This document shows, one piece after another, positions 56,299-64,000 of a DNA stretch of 64,000 nt (position 1 is its first letter; the number at the start of each line of letters is the position of its first letter). The position numbers and the translations under genes were made by a program. This DNA is from Leptospira tipperaryensis. GTDB taxonomy: Bacteria > Spirochaetota > Leptospiria > Leptospirales > Leptospiraceae. The DNA lies in NCBI RefSeq assembly GCF_001729245.1, contig NZ_CP015217.1, forward strand, positions 2,661,001-2,725,000, read 5' to 3'. The notes under the pieces were generated by a model. It did not search any database. It was not told where the DNA came from and worked only from the letters and a program-made list of their open reading frames with translations.

Positions 56299-57024
56299 TT
56301 ACTTTTTTTTCTTCGTCTTTGTAGTTTTGGGAACCGTCTTCTTTTTCTTTGCTTGCGGCTTTGCAACTGCGACTTCTTTCTTTTTAGGCGCGAGTCCCGC
56401 CGCGATAAAATCGGTAGTTCGTTTTAACTCGGCTTCTGCGTCCCAATCTTTATCTTCTTCCGGCTGAAAGAATACTTCGGTAAGAAGGATATAACCGGAA
56501 AGATTGGTAGCAACGAGTCGAAACGCGGACGGGATCGGAATGTCTTTGATGAGCCCCTTGTCCTGAAACGCCTTGAGACGTTCCACGATCAAGGGTGCGA
56601 GTTTTTGTTTAAAGACCCTTTCCAGAATTCCTCGAATCTCCGGTGAGATCATCGCTTCTTGAACGATGATACGAATGAGGTTTCGATTTTTTCGGATAAA
56701 AGCGATTCTCTCTTCAAAGACGGCCTGTAGGAATTCTTCGAAGGTTGAATAGTCTTGGGAAAAGACTACTTTCAATCGTTTTAAAGTGAGGGGCGCGATA
56801 AAACTTTCCATGATCGGCATCGCGAGACTCAAAAGAAGTTCTTTCTTACTCTTGAAGTGTTTGAAGATCAGGCCTTCGGCGACTCCTGCCTTTTTTGCGA
56901 TCTCGCCGGTGGTTGTTGCGGAAAATCCCTTTTGCGCGAAGATTTCCATCGCCGCCAAAAAGATCTTTTTTTGACCTTCGGGCCAACCCGGATCCAATTC
57001 TATATTTTCTTTGATTTCTTGCAT
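56299..57024 (-). CDS. TetR-family transcriptional regulator
   Basis: 241 residues. The N-terminal helix-turn-helix GFSATTTGEIAKKAGVAEGL with FKHFKSKKELL is typical TetR. The ligand-binding part follows and the last 28 residues are an unusual Lys/Pro/Thr/Ala tail (KKKTVPKTTKTKKKK) like a histone H1 tail. It is the first gene of the efflux operon and probably represses it; a candidate operator lies directly before its start (57026-57041). Ligand unknown. Confidence 0.88.
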   Translation of the reverse strand: MQEIKENIELDPGWPEGQKKIFLAAMEIFAQKGFSATTTGEIAKKAGVAEGLIFKHFKSKKELLLSLAMPIMESFIAPLTLKRLKVVFSQDYSTFEEFLQAVFEERIAFIRKNRNLIRIIVQEAMISPEIRGILERVFKQKLAPLIVERLKAFQDKGLIKDIPIPSAFRLVATNLSGYILLTEVFFQPEEDKDWDAEAELKRTTDFIAAGLAPKKKEVAVAKPQAKKKKTVPKTTKTKKKK

Positions 57025-57025
57025 G

Positions 57026-57041
57026 GTGAGTGATTACTCAC
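57026..57041. promoter_or_regulatory. putative TetR operator in front of the tetR operon
   Basis: GTGAGTGATTACTCAC, a near-palindrome two bases upstream of the tetR start codon. It fits a site for autoregulation. It agrees with two similar sites at 61560 and 62769 in 11 of 16 positions, all differences being transitions. Confidence 0.6.
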
Positions 57042-57380
57042 TCATGATAACAAAAGCACGTATTTCTGTCAAGGGTCAAAGTGAATCCAAACCTTCTTTT
57101 TAGAAAAAAATTTCAGGAGAACCGTAAGGGTTAGAATATCAAAAACGTTCGATTCTTACTAAAAACCGTGAGTGGAATGATTCAGGATCAGGCTTCCCAC
57201 GGCGGACTTTCCCAAATTTCGTAAGAGATTTGTAATCGGATCCGTTCTTCATCCAGTTCGAATTTCCTTTGTTTTTGACTTGAGCGTCTGCCTCCTTTCC
57301 GGCTTATTATAAGAATCGGGTCGGCTCCTGCGGACTTTGTGTCGAACCGGTAATCAGAGAAAAAATTAAAAAGAGCCAGA
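57042..57380. other. divergent promoter region between tetR and an LtaS-like gene
   Basis: About 340 bp. Beyond the tetR operator the only visible candidate is a TTGAGC...TATTAT pair near 57284-57310 before the + strand transferase gene, with a suboptimal spacing of about 19 bp. Nothing coding. Confidence 0.4.
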
Positions 57381-59357
<1,977 letters not shown>

Positions 59358-59390
59358 AATCACAACAAGTCGCAAGTGTCCCCGTTATAT

Positions 59391-59408
59391 CTGAAAGCGG
59401 ACTTTCAG
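59391..59408 (+). terminator. short hairpin after the LtaS-like gene
   Basis: CTGAAAG (59391-59397), CGGA, and CTTTCAG (59402-59408) give a perfect seven-base stem 34 bases after the stop. No T run follows closely, so termination is doubtful. Confidence 0.35.
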
Positions 59409-59553
59409 TCCGTAGCAATCTATTTTTCGGGGAAAACAGGTTTGTCGGAACAACCTTTAGGAATAAAAAGAATCGACGGACGAAGGTTGAATTCGTCCGA
59501 GGTTTTTTGATTTCGTAATTTTCAAAAAAAAGAAATTAACTTTTTTCTTCGGA

Positions 59554-61470
59554 TCAAAACTTAATTCCGGAAGTGGAATATAAGTCCTGACAGAGACTAC
59601 AACCATCCAATTGTTTTCGGATCTCTTTTTTCCTTTCTAAATCCAAGGACGGCCAAAGATTCTTTTTCTCAATCGGATCGGCTTGAATGTCATAGGCTTC
59701 CTCGTCGGGAGGAAACGCGTTCAAACGTAGCATATAATGCAGATTCCCTTGAATATAACTCATACCGACTCGATAGAGGGATGTTTCGTTATTGTTTGCG
59801 ATAAAAATACGGCGATCGTCCGAAAGATTGGAAAAAAGGGACTTCCCTTCCAATCTGGAAAGATATCCCTTCACCTCCGACTGATTAGAAATTCCTAATA
59901 TATCCGCGACAGTAGGAATTAAATCCGTATTGGACACGTTTCGTTCCACATTTTTTTTCAGACGATCCAGAGGAACCGTTTTCTTTAAAGAATCCGGAAC
60001 GTAAAACAACATCGGAATCGCAACCGTCTCGATATGATTGCTTTCGATATGACCGATATAATCGTGCTCGAAAATTCCTTCGCCGTGATCCGAAGTAAAA
60101 ATCACGAGAGTATCCTTTGCGAGATCTTCTTGTTGCAAAAAACGGAATACACTTTGCAAAAGATCATCCAAATATCTTACCGAATTGTCATAAGGTGCAT
60201 ACGCGTCTTTTCCGATCGGGAAAACAATCGATTCTTCCGGAATGATATAAGGGAAATGATTTGTATTGAGATGGAGAACGCCGGCAAAGTGTTGATTTTT
60301 TTCTTTGAGACCTTTGACGTGATGTTCAAACTCCTCGACCGTCTTACGATCGTCGATTCCTATATCGTTAAAGACGCTGTGCCCGCTGATTTCCTTATTC
60401 CAGAGAAAATCGATTCCCGCATTCTTAAAAAAGCCCGAAAAATTATTCCAGCGAAAGCTATGACTGGAAATGTAAAACGTGGAAAGACCGGCTGCTTGTC
60501 CGTATTCCCAAAACAAGGGAGCGCTGTGAGTCAAAGAAACAGGTTGAATCGGAGAAACTCCGGACAACAAACTCGGAACCGAAATCAAAGTGGAACTCGA
60601 ATTGGAGAACGCATTCTTAAAAACGACAACCGTACCGCCGCCAGGATTTTTAGACCAACGATTGAGAAAGGGAGTAGTATCTCTTTCGTATCCGTAAAGT
60701 CCCATACTTTTTCTTCGAAGACTCTCGCTCAAGACGATAAGAATGTTCATCTTCGCCGGATTCGAACTCGGTTTTATAAGAGGTTTGTTTCTGGATTGTA
60801 AACCAGCAGAACCGAGCCTATCGCCGGTAACGATATTATAAAGATTCCGATTGATAAACGAAATAGAATTCGTATCCGAAACATAGATCTGATCGTTAAA
60901 TCGAGTGTTGTTATGAAAGAAAGCCGCTAAGAGAAGAATCACGAGACTCAAAGAAACCATTCTGCTTTTTAAAAACCGGGAAGGTTTTGGAAACGAGGAA
61001 GCGGTTTTTAGAGTAACTAACAAAAGTAGAAAAAGAAAAACAAAACCGATCAGACTCCAAATCGTAAGTCCGCCCTTAAAGATGGTCCAGCTATTAAACG
61101 GCTCTTGAAAGATATAAGAGAATACAAAAAAGTTCGGCATGATTCCCGAATACAAATAGTATCCGTAAGAACCGACGATACAGATCGTATAACCAAGACT
61201 CGCGTAAACAAGAAGCGCCCAGTAGAAACGCATCTTGGAAAAAGAAAGGAGAAGATTGAGAATCAGGAGAATCAGCGAGTAAATCAGAACCGAATAGAAA
61301 AAAGAAAGAAGATAGTAAGACCACTGAAGTCTTTCCATCTGACTCACGATTTTCCAGCGAATCACCAGATCCGTCAGAAGGATAATCGAAGGAAGAATAA
61401 AAATCGAAACGATTTTAAATTGAAAATCGGAAACGAAAAAATTCCATTTCTGTTTGATAAATGAAAACAA
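59554..61470 (-). CDS. EptA-like phosphoethanolamine transferase / sulfatase-fold membrane protein
   Basis: 638 residues with five N-terminal helices and an alkaline-phosphatase-type domain. Motifs are MNILIVLSESLRRKSMGLYG, the nucleophile region FSNSSSTLISVPSLLSG (probably Thr), FTSDHGEGIFEHD and HIETVAIPMLFYVP. This plan is that of EptA/EptB and opgE, which add phosphoethanolamine to lipid A or glucans. It converges with the LtaS-like gene. The start is a TTG without a good ribosome-binding site; no other start is in frame before an upstream stop. A shared operator-like palindrome is 90 bp upstream. Confidence 0.85.
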   Translation of the reverse strand: MFSFIKQKWNFFVSDFQFKIVSIFILPSIILLTDLVIRWKIVSQMERLQWSYYLLSFFYSVLIYSLILLILNLLLSFSKMRFYWALLVYASLGYTICIVGSYGYYLYSGIMPNFFVFSYIFQEPFNSWTIFKGGLTIWSLIGFVFLFLLLLVTLKTASSFPKPSRFLKSRMVSLSLVILLLAAFFHNNTRFNDQIYVSDTNSISFINRNLYNIVTGDRLGSAGLQSRNKPLIKPSSNPAKMNILIVLSESLRRKSMGLYGYERDTTPFLNRWSKNPGGGTVVVFKNAFSNSSSTLISVPSLLSGVSPIQPVSLTHSAPLFWEYGQAAGLSTFYISSHSFRWNNFSGFFKNAGIDFLWNKEISGHSVFNDIGIDDRKTVEEFEHHVKGLKEKNQHFAGVLHLNTNHFPYIIPEESIVFPIGKDAYAPYDNSVRYLDDLLQSVFRFLQQEDLAKDTLVIFTSDHGEGIFEHDYIGHIESNHIETVAIPMLFYVPDSLKKTVPLDRLKKNVERNVSNTDLIPTVADILGISNQSEVKGYLSRLEGKSLFSNLSDDRRIFIANNNETSLYRVGMSYIQGNLHYMLRLNAFPPDEEAYDIQADPIEKKNLWPSLDLERKKEIRKQLDGCSLCQDLYSTSGIKF

Positions 61471-61559
61471 AAGGACACCCCGTTCTTGATCGGAAAACCT
61501 GAAAGGGATTTTTTATGTTTCTTCCGATCGAAATCGGAAATCCTTCCAGGCGTTTTATA

Positions 61560-61575
61560 GTAAGCAATTGCTTAC
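61560..61575. promoter_or_regulatory. perfect 16-bp palindrome upstream of the EptA-like gene
   Basis: GTAAGCAATTGCTTAC, a perfect palindrome 90 bp upstream of the TTG start of the minus-strand transferase. It differs from the site at 62769 in two positions only. Its position fits a repressor operator. Confidence 0.65.
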
Positions 61576-62090
61576 ATGTTTATTTTTTGAATGCTTCTAC
61601 AAATCAAGTTTTTTTCCCCGCGATGGAGAAAAATAACCTCAATTCTATCACGCGTTTTCCATTTTTATAGAGAATATAGGTTTTTATAGAAGTGACCAGG
61701 ACTAAATGGCAAGCAAAGTGCCTTACCTTCGTTGCGATATTTTGGTGAGCTAAAAGTCCATTTCATCCAACCCAAAAATACGAATTATCTTTTCTGAATA
61801 GGTGAACTCAACAAGTCCTTGGTTGAGCTCAAGGGGGAATTCTACATCCCGCAGCGGAAGTCCTTTCCAAAAAGAATCCCGCGTAAAATTCTAAGATCGG
61901 AAAAGATGGAAGGAGAATCCGAACTCACCTAACAGTGGAAATGCGATTACAAAGAAAAACGAATTTGGATTTTTCTTGAAAACAGGAAGTCTCATTTTCC
62001 ATTTCGGCCTTACAAAAAGTCCCTTGAGAAGGTTCGAAGACGAAGCCCAAATCTTATGGACAAAATATCCGAAGAGAACAAGGATTGATT
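61576..62090. other. 515-bp gap between the EptA-like and DUF2721 genes
   Basis: An imperfect hairpin GAACTCAAC/GTTGAGCTC lies at 61804-61830. A minus-strand frame at 61891-62118 has no ribosome-binding site and overlaps the next gene, so I do not call it. No repeat of the interspersed family. Confidence 0.4.
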
Positions 62091-62594
62091 GTGTTCTTCG
62101 AATCTCTTTCCAATACAAGTATCCTTACGGGGATGATCACTCCTGCGGTGATGATCACCGCTTGCGCCAGTCTGATATTTTCCACCGCCAATCGCCTCGG
62201 AAGAATTTTTGACAGGGTTAATCTTCTCAAGGCCGAAGTCGAAGGGGTTCTCGCCGGAAAACTACTCTTTCCTACCGAAAGAATGGAAAGTCTCAAAACA
62301 CAACTTCAAATCCAAAGAATCCGCGCGATTCTGATTCAAAGATCGATGGCATTCCTTTACACTGCGACTTCTCTTTTCGTCCTTTCAAGCCTTGGCTTTG
62401 CGTTTTCCAGAGCCCTATTTCCGGAATATTCCTGGTTTGCAACGCTCACGGCTCTTCTTGGAGGCATTTTTCTTTTTATCGCGAGCATCTTTCTACTCTA
62501 TGAAAGCCGCTACAATCTGAAATTTATCAAGGGCTTGATCGATCTCACCGAATTTTTAGGAAGTAAAATTCCCGATTCGAATTCTCCCCGATAA
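62091..62594 (+). CDS. DUF2721-family membrane protein
   Basis: About 168 residues from the GTG at 62091, which has AAGGA six bases upstream; a TTG two codons earlier would leave no spacing. The segment GMITPAVMITACASLIFSTANRLGRIFDRV is typical of the DUF2721 family, and a loop with a helical QLQIQRIRAILIQRS and two more membrane helices follow. Function unknown; the family is widespread and small. It stands between the two putative operator sites but has no such site itself. Confidence 0.8.
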   Translation: MFFESLSNTSILTGMITPAVMITACASLIFSTANRLGRIFDRVNLLKAEVEGVLAGKLLFPTERMESLKTQLQIQRIRAILIQRSMAFLYTATSLFVLSSLGFAFSRALFPEYSWFATLTALLGGIFLFIASIFLLYESRYNLKFIKGLIDLTEFLGSKIPDSNSPR

Positions 62595-62768
62595 CCAACA
62601 CCAACCCGCCCAAGCGAAAATCTCCTTTGGGCCTTCCCACTTCCTTTTTCTACTTTTGTTTCACTTCGCTTAATAAAAATCACTTCCGCCAAAGCGTAAA
62701 ATTCTCAGATCGCATCCCGGTTTTTTTAAAAATATTTCGAACCTTTTTTAAAATTCAGGTCTAAATAA

Positions 62769-62784
62769 GTAAGCAGTTACTTAC
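62769..62784. promoter_or_regulatory. operator-like 16-bp near-palindrome at the start of the phospholipase-like gene
   Basis: GTAAGCAGTTACTTAC, with AGT and ACT extending the symmetry, ends four bases before the ATG at 62789. It shares 14 of 16 positions with the site at 61560 and takes the place of a ribosome-binding site. Confidence 0.65.
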
Positions 62785-62788
62785 TATC

Positions 62789-63595
62789 ATGAAACGATTC
62801 TTTTCTTTTACGGGGATTCTCCCACTCCTTTTCCTATTCTTAGATATTTTTCCATCGCTTTCCTTAAACGCCTTTGGCCCGGCCGGATCCTTCAATCATA
62901 GCCGAATTCTAAAAGAATCCTTTCGAGATTTTACCGAAAGAACGGGTTACGAAATTCGAGTCGATTGTCAAGAGATGATCCTTCAAGGAAATCTCCATTC
63001 CGACTCGGAGCTGATGGATGCGGAGTCGTTTCACTGTGATAACAATAATATCTTTGGATGTGGAATCGAACTCAGGAACTTAAAGTCAAAATCCGAAAAA
63101 GCCGGACTCTTTACGGATTCCATGAAATATATGGGACACGCGACTCATATCATCCAGGACTTTTACGCACACAGCAATTGGACGGAAAACCATCCCAATC
63201 AAACTGCAATCGCACCTTTGGAAGAACCTTGGCTTTTGCTTTCCAGACCGGAAATTCAAACCGGTTATTACGATCTATCACCCGTCATTCAGCATGAAGA
63301 GGAAGCGATCGAATGTTTGGATCTTTCCTTTGACGAGATGAAAACCTTTCAGCCGTTTGCGACTCATCTTTGTCTGAATAAGGATTCTGAAAAAACGCTT
63401 CGGGGTGGGAATCCAGTGGAGAATAATCAAAACGTAAATTTACACGAATGGGCCGGACTACACGCCGTCGAACACACGACTCAGTTCTTAGTCGACGCCT
63501 ATCACAGTAATCATAAGAATCTTACTCTCTGTCTGATTCCGAAGAAGGTAAGTTTTTCCTGCAACAACACAATTTTCAAAATGAGAAACGATTGA
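62789..63595 (+). CDS. secreted zinc-dependent phospholipase C-like / HET-C-like protein
   Basis: 268 residues with a signal peptide (ends near SLSLNA-FGP). Several His and Asp residues are placed as in the zinc phospholipase C/S1-P1 nuclease and HET-C-like group: SFNHSRILKES, NLHSDSE, MKYMGHATHIIQDFYAHSNW and HEWAGLHAVEH. Three zinc ions are bound in that fold. Whether this protein hydrolyses lipids, nucleic acid or nothing is not known. No ribosome-binding site is seen before the ATG; a shared operator lies there. Confidence 0.75.
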   Translation: MKRFFSFTGILPLLFLFLDIFPSLSLNAFGPAGSFNHSRILKESFRDFTERTGYEIRVDCQEMILQGNLHSDSELMDAESFHCDNNNIFGCGIELRNLKSKSEKAGLFTDSMKYMGHATHIIQDFYAHSNWTENHPNQTAIAPLEEPWLLLSRPEIQTGYYDLSPVIQHEEEAIECLDLSFDEMKTFQPFATHLCLNKDSEKTLRGGNPVENNQNVNLHEWAGLHAVEHTTQFLVDAYHSNHKNLTLCLIPKKVSFSCNNTIFKMRND

Positions 63596-63780
63596 GAATT
63601 TTTCTTTGAGGACAAGGTCTTCAATTGAAAAAGATATCATCTCGCGATATCACAATCCGTATTAACACGGTTCTTTAAAGAATTTCTACGTAGTTTCCGA
63701 GATTCATTCAAAGTCTTTTCTCTGATATCCTTGGACATAAATCACCGATTCCAAGGTGAATTTAAAAAGGGGTTCTTTGA

Positions 63781-64000
63781 ATGAAAAAAATAATCGCATT
63801 GATTCAGACGGCGATTCTTTTGATTTTCCTTTCGGGTTGTAAAAAAGGCGGATCGGGCGATGATACCACTTCTTTTATTACTTTGTTTGCTATTTTGAAT
63901 TCTGAAAACGTAGCCGATTTCTACCCGGAACTGGGAATTCCCGGAAGTATGACCACGATCACGGGAAGTGATTTTTCAGGCAGTGCTTCCCAGTATGCGG
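63781..64000 (+). CDS. lipoprotein with IPT/TIG-like domain start, partial
   Basis: 73 residues visible before the right edge. The signal peptide ends in the lipobox FLSGC (Cys at about residue 20), followed by a Lys/Gly linker. The segment IPGSMTTITGSDFSG looks like the start of an IPT/TIG domain, an immunoglobulin-like fold common in surface proteins. AGGGG precedes the ATG. The function depends on the missing part. Confidence 0.75.
   Translation, partial: MKKIIALIQTAILLIFLSGCKKGGSGDDTTSFITLFAILNSENVADFYPELGIPGSMTTITGSDFSGSASQYA

Noticed and set aside
61891..62118. 75-codon minus-strand frame between the transferase and DUF2721 genes
   Set aside because: Overlaps the DUF2721 gene start, has no ribosome-binding site and its product resembles no protein.

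Overview
The window is a stretch of spirochaete chromosome, almost certainly Leptospira. The evidence is a DUF1564-family protein (a family expanded in Leptospira), an SMC well under typical bacterial length, FlgM, Maf/DUF115 and bactofilin genes, lipoproteins with relaxed lipoboxes, and several genus-style conserved proteins with no outside relatives that I recognise. It looks like a slowly drifting core chromosome: housekeeping genes on both strands in short operons, no insertion sequence, prophage, CRISPR array or rRNA, and one tRNA. The species cannot be fixed from the sequence alone.

Layout. 1-2258 (-) is an ABC-2 exporter operon, cut by the left edge. 2377-9419 (+) holds a TrmA/RumA-type rRNA methyltransferase, a SpoIID-like lipoprotein, a YbbA/YbbP-type ABC pair and an unknown. 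9432-13914 has pyrE with a membrane protein, nadE, a solitary HigA-like regulator and a membrane-anchored unknown. 14035-20050 (+) runs lipoprotein, rsmI, flgM, a metal-site-less Fe-ADH homologue, bactofilin and recJ, and converges on pcnB. 21630-29056 has an M23 peptidase, lgt, a short dsbD, a possible flagellar-sheath protein and glnA. 29384-35484 has an unknown, tRNA-Met, a cysteine-rich secreted protein, thiG-thiH, a damaged response regulator/HD-GYP gene and DUF1564. 35633-50385 has smc, a Maf-type glycosyltransferase, small unknowns, the smpB-der-plsY operon, a 1010-residue AAA+/VWA protein, an aminotransferase and a prepilin peptidase. 51202-57024 (-) has a membrane protein, an RlmL-like methyltransferase and a tetR-adaptor-permease-ATPase efflux operon. 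57381-64000 carries two alkaline-phosphatase-superfamily membrane transferases, a DUF2721 protein, a phospholipase C-like secreted protein and the start of a lipoprotein.

Themes. Envelope biogenesis and export dominate (Lgt, DsbD, PlsY, three ABC systems, two LtaS/EptA-like enzymes, an M23 peptidase). A second theme is motility and cell shape (FlgM, Maf, bactofilin, possible FcpB). Several homologues of enzymes have lost catalytic residues (Fe-ADH, HD-GYP, AAA+/VWA), so they are either repurposed or decaying.

The most interesting non-coding signals are two. First, a roughly 140-bp palindrome-rich repeat family occurs at five loci, each downstream of a + strand gene, sometimes in tandem, and it supplies the end of one reading frame. 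Second, a 16-bp near-palindrome (GTRAGYRRTTRCTYAC) lies in front of the tetR operon, of one sulfatase-fold transferase and of the phospholipase-like gene, which suggests a small TetR-type envelope regulon.
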